A stretch of DNA of 6,976 bases from Fidelibacterota bacterium (GCA_002686675.1 NYYF01000049.1:1-6976); one strand, 5' to 3'. Shown: positions 1 to 5,856, numbered from the stretch's first letter. The notes: a model not told the origin generated them from the sequence alone. Numbers and translations: made by a program.

Positions 1-24
1 CAATTTACCCAGAGGAATCAATTT
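1..24. repeat. Direct repeat, copy 1 (22 of 24 bases match 5605-5628)
   Basis: CAATTTACCCAGAGGAATCA and the following four bases match 5605-5628 with two mismatches. The copy begins at the window edge and may extend to the left. Confidence 0.5.
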
Positions 25-34
25 GGAATGGGAA

Positions 35-127
35 TCACTCACTCGTTAAAATGATACTGCCTGAATTATTTGCACGAACCCAATAACCACGGCAGGACAT
101 TAATTCATCAACTTCAATAAAATTAAA
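35..127 (-). pseudogene. Remnant of a secreted-protein C-terminal domain (GYWVRA motif)
   Basis: Read on the minus strand between an in-frame TAA (128-130) and a TGA (35-37), the codons give about 30 residues containing VDELMSCRGYWVRANNSGSI. This strongly resembles the 'L-x-PG-x-GYWVRA-x-x-G-x-I-x-L' segment found near the C-terminus of many large secreted or surface proteins in Bacteroidota, Calditrichota and Marinimicrobia. There is no start codon and no upstream body of such a protein: the codons before the TAA belong to an unrelated small ORF in the same frame. After the TGA the same frame gives FPFQIDSSG and a TAA at 5-7. I read it as a leftover 3' end of a deleted gene. The motif match is seen in the sequence; the history is inference. 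Confidence 0.5.
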
Positions 128-316
128 TTATTTTTTATCCTCCATTAAATCAAACATTTTACCAATTTCAGTATTTCCATTGGCTTTATATCTCTGGCCA
201 GTTTCTAAATCTTCAATGATCCATTTTTTTGGACACTTAGTTTTTATAATTAAATTTATTGGTAATTCTAATTCTTCTGCTTTTTCGCCATTTTTTAAGT
301 TTCTATATTTTTTCAT
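128..316 (-). CDS. Small hypothetical protein (62 aa)
   Basis: This minus-strand reading frame encodes a charged, soluble 62-residue protein beginning MKKYRNLKNGEKAEELELPI and ending in GKMFDLMEDKK. I do not recognise the family. The frame is open further upstream to an ATG at 418, but those 34 extra residues (rich in aromatic and hydrophobic residues) look like translated leader. A good TATAAT -10 box on the same strand at 347-352 would start transcription around 340, inside that extension, which favours the ATG at 316. The ribosome binding site before 316 is weak. The central part (PKKWIIEDLETGQRYKANGN) looks like a small beta-rich domain, but this is impression only. It lies between a decayed gene end and a long non-coding spacer, so it could itself be a remnant. 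Confidence 0.45.
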   Translation of the reverse strand: MKKYRNLKNGEKAEELELPINLIIKTKCPKKWIIEDLETGQRYKANGNTEIGKMFDLMEDKK

Positions 317-346
317 ATTATCAGCTAACCGGAAAATAATTATCCC

Positions 347-352
347 ATTATA
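347..352 (-). promoter_or_regulatory. Candidate -10 box for the 62-aa ORF
   Basis: On the minus strand the sequence reads TTGTGTATAATGGG with a perfect TATAAT, about 30 nt upstream of the ATG at 316. No good TTGACA-like -35 is seen at 17-18 nt spacing, so the call rests on the -10 box and its position. Confidence 0.35.
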
Positions 353-451
353 CACAACTATTCTACATATGAACCAGTAAAAAATTAATAGTCCTGTTCG
401 AGATGTCATCCCTCTCATAATGCAACCTTTTTACCTGTTTGGTGTGAGATT

Positions 452-466
452 GGAATCAATTTGTAG
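452..466. repeat. Partial copy of the dispersed GGAATCAAT(T/C)TG repeat
   Basis: GGAATCAATTTGTAG here matches 14 of 15 bases with 5618-5632 and shares the 12-base GGAATCAATTTG with the left-edge copy at 15-26. All three copies are in the same orientation and all lie in non-coding or decayed DNA. Confidence 0.45.
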
Positions 467-655
467 TGGTGGAAATGATTGCCGTATAATAATGAGTGGA
501 GCGAGGTTTTTTGTTTCCTTAAATTTTTCTGCAATAATCCTTATATTCCACCGTAAGAATTAGAAGAAAGCAAAAAAGCTAAATTCGATTAACATTTTCG
601 AGTCTCATAAACATTGAACACCTTAGATTTCAAAAAACATGTTTTATTTAACCAG

Positions 656-673
656 TTGAAAATTTCTTTTCAA
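656..673. promoter_or_regulatory. AT-rich inverted repeat in the transporter leader
   Basis: TTGAAAA (656-662) and TTTTCAA (667-673) form a perfect 7-bp inverted repeat around a TTTC loop, about 220 nt upstream of the transporter start. It has no GC core, so it is a poor intrinsic terminator; an operator or chance AT-rich palindrome is as likely. Confidence 0.2.
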
Positions 674-881
674 AAACATACTGATTTCTACAGGATTGGC
701 GCTGGTGTATTGCGAATATGATAATTATGAAACAAAAACAGGTTATGATTCACCGAGGATACTCTTAGATGACCAGCCTCTTGAGAAAAGTTTGTCGGTT
801 AGTACGGATATATCTGCGTTGTAGAATCTTCAGCGTAAGTTCGGAAATAAGATAGTGCTTCAAAAAAAATATTATTCACGT

Positions 882-887
882 AAGGAA
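882..887 (+). promoter_or_regulatory. Ribosome binding site of the phosphate transporter
   Basis: AAGGAA lies 5 nt before the ATG at 893. It supports this start, which keeps the hydrophobic N-terminal segment in the protein. Confidence 0.6.
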
Positions 888-892
888 TCACC

Positions 893-2650
893 ATGATAAA
901 ACGATCAAATAAATCAATTAATTCAATTTTATTCCTCCTGCCAATGGTTCTTGCTACCAGCTTATTTGCCAGCAGTTCCAGCAATGATGCCGAAGGATTT
1001 TCTTTCTTTTTGATCATCATTGGTCTCTTCGGTGGCCTGGGGATGTTTCTCTATGGAATGGAAATGATGAGTGACGGTATGAAAATGACTGCTGGGAATC
1101 GTATGCGGTCCATATTGAAAAAACTTACTTCTAACCGCTTCATTGCTGTGTTTGTAGGTGCCTTTATCACCATGATCATCCAGAGCAGCAGTGCCACCAC
1201 TGTGATGCTGGTGAGTTTTGTGAATTCAGGACTGCTCAATTTTGTCCAGGCTCTTGGCGTAATACTGGGCTCCAACATTGGCAGTACTGTTACAGCACAA
1301 ATTGTAGCCTTCAAAGTAACAGATTATGCACTGCTGCTGATAGCGGTAGGATCAATCATGGCCCTCTTTTCCAAAAAGGATACAGCAAAACATATAGGTT
1401 TTGTCATCCTGGGGTTTGGTCTCTTGTTTTATGGGATGAAGGTGATGTCGGACACTATGAAACCCCTGCGAACAGACCCAACCTTTAACAGCATTCTTAC
1501 CAGTTTTGAAAATCCATTTCTTGGTATTCTTGCTGGTGCTATATTTACAGCACTGATCCAGAGCAGTAGTGCCACCACAGGCATTGTCATTACCCTGGCC
1601 AGTAGTGGATCCATAACACTGGAAGCGGGCATACCGCTGATATTTGGTGCAAATATAGGTACCTGCATAACTGCACTCCTGGCAGGTTTGAAGGCTACCC
1701 GAGATGCAAAGCGAGTGGCTATTGGTCATGTCCTATTTAATACGATCGGTGTATTGGTATTCTGTTTCTGGATACCGGTATTTGCTGACCTTGTGGCCCA
1801 GACCACAGATAATGTCCCTCGTCAAATTGCTAATGCCCACACCATTTTTAATATCGTATCCACCCTACTCTTTATTCCCTTTGCACCATTCATTTCCAAA
1901 ACCATTATCCGTTATTTTCCGGATAAGGAAAAACTGCGGAATATTGAGAAACCAGCTATTCTGAATCTGGATGAAAAAGTACTGTCCTATCCAACAGCAG
2001 CTATAAATAATGCTCAGGCTGAAATCAGCGGTGTGGTTGGCTTAACAGAACGGGTTGTTGGGTCGTTGGTTTCCCCCTTTATTACGGATAAGGATCAAAA
2101 TGATGTGGAAAATCCAGAACTGAACCTTATAACCGGTTTGCACCAACGCCTAGAAAAGATTAAGTATCTGAATGAAAATATTTCAAACTATCTTATAAAG
2201 ATCAGCCAGCAAGATCTCACCAGTCACCAGTCCCGAGAGGTATTTGCCCTTGTATCTGCAACCAATTACCTTAATTCTATTAATGATACGGTGAAACTAA
2301 AAATTGAGAATTTAATAGGTCAAAAAGATAGCCTTGATGAAGGCTTTTCAGATGCAGGGCAGGAGGAAATTCTGGTATACCACACCAAATTGCTCAAGCA
2401 GATTAAACGTTTGAACAAATATTTTGCCAAGTATGACCGTGGCAAGGCAACCAAAATTATGAAAAAGGGAAAGAAGTACAAAGGTCTGGAAGAAAAGTAC
2501 CGTCTGGAACATTTCAAGCGGGTCAGCGGTAATGTATCTGTATCTGTAGCTACCCATCAGCTCCACGTGGAACTGATGGATATGTTGAAGCAGATCAATA
2601 CCTTTATAGAGTTGATTGCATCCACTCTCTTGGTGATTGAGGAAGCGTAA
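893..2650 (+). CDS. Na+/phosphate cotransporter family protein with PhoU-like tail
   Basis: This 585-residue inner-membrane protein belongs to the Na/Pi cotransporter family (PF02690, COG1283), which moves inorganic phosphate with sodium. Two inverted-repeat halves are clear, each with the hallmark QSSSATT (residues 97-103 and 223-229) followed by a GSNIG/GANIG motif (126-130 and 252-256). A signal-peptide-like hydrophobic segment (about 11-27) precedes the first GLFGGLGMFLYGM helix. Hydrophobic helices continue to about residue 345. The rest (about 360-585) is hydrophilic and helical, like the PhoU-type regulatory tail of bacterial NptA/YjbB-like members. Length is normal for this two-part architecture. 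The stop is 47 nt before the SixA-like gene with no obvious terminator, so co-transcription is plausible. Direction of transport cannot be read from sequence: bacterial YjbB-type members can export phosphate, NptA-type import it. Family assignment is certain; the PhoU-like tail is very likely. Confidence 0.95.
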   Translation: MIKRSNKSINSILFLLPMVLATSLFASSSSNDAEGFSFFLIIIGLFGGLGMFLYGMEMMSDGMKMTAGNRMRSILKKLTSNRFIAVFVGAFITMIIQSSSATTVMLVSFVNSGLLNFVQALGVILGSNIGSTVTAQIVAFKVTDYALLLIAVGSIMALFSKKDTAKHIGFVILGFGLLFYGMKVMSDTMKPLRTDPTFNSILTSFENPFLGILAGAIFTALIQSSSATTGIVITLASSGSITLEAGIPLIFGANIGTCITALLAGLKATRDAKRVAIGHVLFNTIGVLVFCFWIPVFADLVAQTTDNVPRQIANAHTIFNIVSTLLFIPFAPFISKTIIRYFPDKEKLRNIEKPAILNLDEKVLSYPTAAINNAQAEISGVVGLTERVVGSLVSPFITDKDQNDVENPELNLITGLHQRLEKIKYLNENISNYLIKISQQDLTSHQSREVFALVSATNYLNSINDTVKLKIENLIGQKDSLDEGFSDAGQEEILVYHTKLLKQIKRLNKYFAKYDRGKATKIMKKGKKYKGLEEKYRLEHFKRVSGNVSVSVATHQLHVELMDMLKQINTFIELIASTLLVIEEA

Positions 2651-2697
2651 GCCTGTATTTTAAGGTAATTGCAGTGGACAAATTCAGCTACTAATTT

Positions 2698-3189
2698 ATG
2701 AAATCCATTATCTTTTTTCGTCACGGGAAATCAGACTGGTATGCCGAATACGATGTTGACCACAACCGCCCATTGGCAAAGCGCGGGATCAAAGCCGCCA
2801 AAAAGATGGGGGTCTTTCTATCAGAACTTGGGCAACTACCTGATCTCGCTGTTTCGTCCACCGCCATTCGAGCTAAAACCACCGTTGGCCTCGCCATGGA
2901 TGCAGGAGACTGGACCTGTCCCCTAGAACTAGATCCCACTATTTACGGTGGATCCCCGAACGTCTTGTTACACCTGATTCATGAGAAGGATGACGCATTG
3001 AACATCATCTGCCTGGCTGGTCATGAACCTAACTTTTCTATGTTTATTTCCATGGCTACCCATGGCAGTAACATTCGGTTCCCTACCGCAGCCATGGCAA
3101 AAATTGATTTTGCAGTGACCAGCTGGAAAGATGTTCACTTTGGTGAAGGGAAATTAGCCTGGCTACAACTTCCAAAAGCGCTGAAATAA
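2698..3189 (+). CDS. SixA-like histidine phosphatase
   Basis: This 163-residue cytoplasmic protein belongs to the histidine phosphatase (phosphoglycerate mutase-like) superfamily, SixA branch. The catalytic RHGKS sits at residues 8-12, with His9 the expected phospho-acceptor. The DHNRPLAKRG segment (21-30), SSTAIRAKTT (53-62, with Arg58) and GHEP (108-111, with His109) supply the other phosphate-pocket residues. FPTAAMAKIDF (128-138) is the usual SixA C-terminal signature. E. coli SixA removes phosphate from phosphohistidine proteins of the phosphotransferase system; the target of this branch is unknown. The length fits SixA. The ribosome binding site is weak, and the ATG opens directly on the conserved MKSIIFFRHG strand, so the start is safe. 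It follows the transporter by 47 nt and precedes the CHAD gene by 39 nt. The pairing of SixA-like and CHAD genes recurs in bacteria and suggests a polyphosphate or phosphate role, which is inference. Confidence 0.9.
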   Translation: MKSIIFFRHGKSDWYAEYDVDHNRPLAKRGIKAAKKMGVFLSELGQLPDLAVSSTAIRAKTTVGLAMDAGDWTCPLELDPTIYGGSPNVLLHLIHEKDDALNIICLAGHEPNFSMFISMATHGSNIRFPTAAMAKIDFAVTSWKDVHFGEGKLAWLQLPKALK

Positions 3190-3218
3190 TTTTCTATGAC
3201 AAGGCGGTAAGCAATACC

Positions 3219-3223
3219 AAGGA
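3219..3223 (+). promoter_or_regulatory. Ribosome binding site of the frameshifted CHAD gene
   Basis: AAGGA (within AAGGAAG) lies 5 nt before the ATG at 3229. This is the best Shine-Dalgarno site in the area, yet the frame it opens ends after ten codons. It marks the original start of the CHAD gene. Confidence 0.5.
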
Positions 3224-3228
3224 AGAAA

Positions 3229-3575
3229 ATGTCTGCACATACTCCAAAACAAATTAATTGAGAATTATAATAACCAGCTGCTTTCCGCATACATTTTACG
3301 AATACAGTAAACCAACAAGGGTTGAGGTTATGCACCAGCTGCGGATTTTTACAAAACGAGTGAGAACTATCCTCGCAATAATGGAAATTGGCAGTCAGGG
3401 TGAATTTAGAAAAAAAGAACATTTTCATCTGTTTTTAGAATCTTTTCGTCTAGCAGGTGAACTCCGTGAAATCCAGTTACATCTTCACTTGATCTCTGCA
3501 TACAAATCAGAATATCTTTCCCCCTATAAAGAATATCTTGTTGAATCCCAGGACCACGCGAATGATTACTTGTAA
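3229..3575 (+). pseudogene. Short CHAD-domain protein, apparently broken by two frameshifts
   Basis: The longest intact piece (3258-3575, opening only at a TTG directly after a stop) carries a clear first half of a CHAD domain: EVMHQLRIFTKRVRTIL with the conserved His, Arg and Lys residues, then AGELREIQLH matching the family's 'GELRD' helix. CHAD is a helical polyphosphate-binding domain rich in basic residues. The natural start is probably the ATG at 3229 behind a strong AAGGA; this frame gives MSAHTPKQIN and stops at 3259-3261. The next frame gives KLIENYNNQLLSAYILRIQ and stops at 3308-3310, then the third frame continues with KPTRVEV. Removing one base near 3244-3250 and one near 3308 would restore a continuous 114-residue protein. 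Even then it covers only about half of a standard CHAD domain. Alternatives are sequencing errors in a functional gene, or a true 81-aa product from the ATG at 3330, which has AAGG nine bases upstream. Confidence 0.7.
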
Positions 3576-3608
3576 AGTGGTCTGGATCGTATAGCCGCCA
3601 CGATCACT
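3576..3608. terminator. Possible hairpin between convergent genes
   Basis: In the 54-nt gap between the ends of the CHAD gene and the first polyphosphate kinase gene, GATCGT (3585-3590) can pair with ACGATC (3600-3605) over a 9-nt loop; an AGTG/CACT arm could extend it across a bulge. The position suits a shared terminator, but the stem is short and no clean U-tract follows. Confidence 0.25.
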
Positions 3609-3629
3609 ATAAAATTAGTTTAAGTATAT

Positions 3630-4415
3630 TTACAGCTTTTCCGGTACGTAGTTATAGTTTGAACGGTCTGGCCTCTCATACTCTTCTTCGGGAGTCCTTT
3701 CAGGGAGCTTTACAACAGGATGATCAATGTCTGTGTATGAAATCTTACTCAATATGTGACTGATACAATTAACACGTGCTTTCTTTTTCACATCAGACTC
3801 TACAATATACCAGGGACATATGTCCGTATCTGTATGTTCCATCATATTATCTTTAGCTTCAGAGTAGTCTTCCCAGCGATTTATGGATTCAACATCCATG
3901 GGACTCAACTTCCAGACCTTTGTTGGATCGGTAATTCTTCCTTGAAACCGTTTTATTTGTTCCCCGGCACTTACAGAAAACCAATACTTTAAAAGAATAA
4001 TATCAGATCTTATGAGCATACGCTCAAATTCAGGAGCAGTCTGTAAAAATTCGATATACTCTTTATCACTGCAAAATCCCATTACCCGTTCAACTCCGGC
4101 CCGATTGTACCAGCTACGATCAAACAATACTATCTCTCCGGCGGAGGGCAAATGTGATATGTATCTCTGAAAATACCACTGAGTCTTTTCACGGTCTGAT
4201 GGCTTTGCTAGTGCGGCAACTCTACAGCTTCTGGGGTTTAGGTTTTCTGTTATCCTCTTTATGGTTCCACCTTTTCCAGCTGCATCTCGACCTTCAAAGA
4301 CGATGACTATTTTTTTCCCATTTTCAATGACCCAGTCCTGCATGTACACAAGTTCTACCTGTAACTCTTCAATCATTTTATTATATTTTTTCTTAAAATC
4401 ATTTTTGTCACCCAT
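3630..4415 (-). CDS. ppk2: Polyphosphate kinase 2, class I (PPK2 copy A)
   Basis: This 261-residue cytoplasmic enzyme transfers phosphate between polyphosphate and nucleotides; class I members mainly convert nucleoside diphosphates to triphosphates at the expense of polyphosphate. The PPK2 domain (PF03976) fills almost the whole protein. Walker A is GRDAAGKGG (residues 42-50), Walker B with the class I signature is FDRSWYNRAGVERVMGF (98-114), and the lid loop rich in basic residues is RFQGRITDPTKVWK (156-169). Class II and III enzymes usually have a DRSHYED-like segment instead of DRSWYNR, which supports class I. A GAGG Shine-Dalgarno site lies 8 nt before the ATG. All catalytic motifs are intact and the length is normal for a one-domain enzyme. 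It lies downstream of copy B on the same strand (186-nt gap) and converges with the CHAD gene. Preferred nucleotide and reaction direction cannot be told from sequence. Confidence 0.95.
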   Translation of the reverse strand: MGDKNDFKKKYNKMIEELQVELVYMQDWVIENGKKIVIVFEGRDAAGKGGTIKRITENLNPRSCRVAALAKPSDREKTQWYFQRYISHLPSAGEIVLFDRSWYNRAGVERVMGFCSDKEYIEFLQTAPEFERMLIRSDIILLKYWFSVSAGEQIKRFQGRITDPTKVWKLSPMDVESINRWEDYSEAKDNMMEHTDTDICPWYIVESDVKKKARVNCISHILSKISYTDIDHPVVKLPERTPEEEYERPDRSNYNYVPEKL

Positions 4416-4440
4416 AGCTAATACCTCATTTGTTTTTTAT

Positions 4441-4548
4441 TCAGATTCTCAAGGACCCTGCATTTAGAAAACTTAATCTTGATGTGCCAGTAGTTGTTTT
4501 ATTTGCTGATGCACGACTGGTCATGGACTTTTTTGTAGTTTTACCCAT
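4441..4548 (-). CDS. Possible 35-aa basic Ser/Thr/Lys-rich small protein
   Basis: Between the two polyphosphate kinase genes, on their strand, an ATG at 4548-4546 opens a 35-codon frame beginning MGKTTKKSMTSRASANKTTT and ending with TGA at 4443-4441. Composition is strongly biased to Lys, Arg, Ser and Thr with almost no acidic residues, unlike random translation of AT-rich DNA. The only upstream purine tract is AGAGAG, a weak ribosome binding site. A small basic peptide between polyphosphate enzymes would be attractive as a polyanion partner, but nothing proves that it is translated. It could equally be chance. Confidence 0.3.
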   Translation of the reverse strand: MGKTTKKSMTSRASANKTTTGTSRLSFLNAGSLRI

Positions 4549-4601
4549 AGTAGTAATACTCTCTAAATAAACTCTAATCCTAAGTTTAATTTGTAAAAAA
4601 A

Positions 4602-5450
4602 TCAACTGGTAAACTTCCCATATTTTCTTTTTTTCTTTTTCATAATTTTCAATTCCTTATCGGCTGGTCTGACAATTTGGGGGTCGACCTCCATATCCAA
4701 TGTGCGGCTTCTCCCGTGGTATGGAACCGAGTTTAGGATCAGTTTTATTGTTTCTTTGCGTGCCAGATGTTTGTCATTCGATCGAATTATCCACCAAGGC
4801 GCAAGATCTGTGGAAGTCTTTTTAAGCATTTTATATTTTTTGATCGTGAATTCATCCCATAATTCCTGAGCCTGTAAATCTACTTCACTCAATTTCCATT
4901 TCCGTAGAGGATCGTTTTTACGCCTGTCAAATCTTCGCTTTTGTTCAGCCTTGGAAACTGAAAAGTACAGTTTAAGCAGGATCGTTTTCCCATCTTCAAA
5001 GAAATTGGCCTCATAGCTGTTAATATTCTTCAGGAAACTTTTATATTGCTTAGGAGTACAGAAGCCCATGACCGACTCCACCATTGCCCGGTTGTACCAG
5101 CTACGGTCAAACATGACGATTTCTCCAGCCTGTGGAAACTGTTCAATATAACGCTTTATGTAAAGCTCATTTCTCTGGCGTTTGTTGGGCTTGCCAAGGG
5201 CTACAACCCGGTAACGCCTCACATTCATGAATAATGCCACCCGCCTGATGGTGCCGCCCTTGCCAGATGCATCTCGCCCGTCAAAAGTGACAATCATCTT
5301 TTTCCCCATATTTTCAAGGTGCCTTTGCATCTTAATCAGCTCCGCCTGATAGGGTTTTAATTCCTCTCTCTGTATATATCTCTTGATGACTTTTGTTGCA
5401 TCTTTTTCGTCAAGATCATCAATTGATAGTTTCCAGTTGACCTTATTCAT
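4602..5450 (-). CDS. ppk2: Polyphosphate kinase 2, class I-like (PPK2 copy B)
   Basis: This 282-residue protein is a second PPK2-family enzyme, clearly diverged from its neighbour. Walker A is GRDASGKGG (residues 58-66), the Walker B and class I segment is FDRSWYNRAMVESVMGF (114-130), and the lid is RFDRRKNDPLRKWK (173-186). It has an extra acidic N-terminal arm (about 1-30, DDLDEKDATK) and a strongly basic C-terminal tail (KELKIMKKKKRKYGKF, about 265-280) that copy A lacks; the tail could contact polyphosphate, which is inference. A GGAG lies just 2 nt before the ATG, close for a ribosome binding site. The AT-rich 100 nt upstream carries two TATAAT hexamers on the coding strand, so it is probably the first gene of its transcript with copy A downstream. 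All catalytic motifs are present. Copies A and B differ throughout, so this is an old duplication or separate acquisition rather than a recent tandem copy. Confidence 0.93.
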   Translation of the reverse strand: MNKVNWKLSIDDLDEKDATKVIKRYIQREELKPYQAELIKMQRHLENMGKKMIVTFDGRDASGKGGTIRRVALFMNVRRYRVVALGKPNKRQRNELYIKRYIEQFPQAGEIVMFDRSWYNRAMVESVMGFCTPKQYKSFLKNINSYEANFFEDGKTILLKLYFSVSKAEQKRRFDRRKNDPLRKWKLSEVDLQAQELWDEFTIKKYKMLKKTSTDLAPWWIIRSNDKHLARKETIKLILNSVPYHGRSRTLDMEVDPQIVRPADKELKIMKKKKRKYGKFTS

Positions 5451-5506
5451 AACTCCATCTTGAAATTTCCAATAACATAAATCATATATCTATAAGATTA
5501 CAACTT

Positions 5507-5512
5507 ATTATA
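5507..5512 (-). promoter_or_regulatory. Candidate -10 box for PPK2 copy B
   Basis: The minus strand reads GATATAATAAG with a perfect TATAAT; a second TATAAT is at 5521-5526. Either could serve the gene starting at 5450. TTAACA-like sequence further upstream is at poor spacing, so no -35 is assigned. Confidence 0.3.
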
Positions 5513-5604
5513 TCAAAAATATTATAGTTATTTGTTAACAATATTTTATTTATTTCTTCAATCTCGAGATTATCGCTCTCCTCTTTTATTGCTGAAGATT
5601 TCTT

Positions 5605-5628
5605 CAATTTATCCAGAGGAATCAATCT
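5605..5628. repeat. Direct repeat, copy 2 (22 of 24 bases match positions 1-24)
   Basis: This 24-bp segment, with core CCAGAGGAATCAAT, matches the window's left edge (1-24) at 22 of 24 positions in the same orientation. Both copies lie just downstream of protein-like remnants read on the minus strand, where they encode QIDSSG and a stop in one frame. It may be a dispersed element, a recombination site, or the shared 3' end of related decayed genes. Confidence 0.5.
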
Positions 5629-5856
5629 GTAGACTTACTGCAACAACACCATCTTCCTGGCCTGCACAAACCCTTCAGCATGAATATCTCCACCCAATTG
5701 CACCTGACGGTATCATAGCTGATAAATACAGCCTGCAGATATTATTTTGCTGGTTCAATGGCCATCAAACCCAGTTCAAAATACATAAACGGGATCAAGC
5801 ACTATTCCAGTTTGTACAGCGCTCCTACAGTAATCAGATCCAGGGTCTAGTATAGA

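Larger units (their letters stand above)
419..892. other. Long non-coding leader upstream of the phosphate transporter
   Basis: This 474-nt AT-rich stretch has no convincing gene. It contains one copy of a short dispersed repeat (452-466), a 12-bp palindrome AAAACATGTTTT (634-645), a perfect 7-bp AT-rich inverted repeat (656-673), and a 54-codon plus-strand open frame without an ATG (660-824) whose start resembles a signal peptide. The promoter of the transporter gene should lie here, but I could not find a clear -35/-10 pair, and I saw no sequence resembling the proteobacterial Pho box. Confidence 0.5.
5451..5856. other. Decayed or non-coding spacer between PPK2 copy B and the DUF4340 gene
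   Basis: This 406-nt stretch has no intact gene. The part near 5451-5545 is very AT-rich and likely holds the promoter of copy B. The rest (about 5560-5856) has coding-like composition and, on the minus strand in frame with the upstream DUF4340 gene, shows protein-like scraps interrupted by TGA codons: SAVQTGIVLDPVYVF, then YRQVQLGGDIHAEGFVQARK, then RLIPLDKL. It also has one copy of a short dispersed repeat. A 107-codon plus-strand open frame overlaps it, but its product has no recognisable domain and no ribosome binding site, so I treat it as a shadow. Confidence 0.5.

Noticed and set aside
317..418. N-terminal extension of the 62-aa ORF to ATG 418
   Set aside because: A TATAAT box at 347-352 sits within it and the extension looks like translated leader; the shorter start is preferred.
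419..892. Pho-box (PhoB operator) upstream of the phosphate transporter
   Set aside because: No tandem CTGTCAT-like 7-mers at the expected spacing.
1352..1729. 125-codon minus-strand open frame, rich in Cys
   Set aside because: Lies entirely inside the transporter gene, which has clear family motifs; it is a shadow frame.
3229..3320. Programmed +1 frameshifting in the CHAD gene
   Set aside because: No slippery sequence or internal Shine-Dalgarno of the prfB type at either shift, and two independent programmed shifts within about 60 nt would be unprecedented.
5532..5855. 107-codon plus-strand open frame
   Set aside because: No ribosome binding site, no recognisable domain, opens in the AT-rich promoter area of the opposite gene, and overlaps remnants readable on the other strand.
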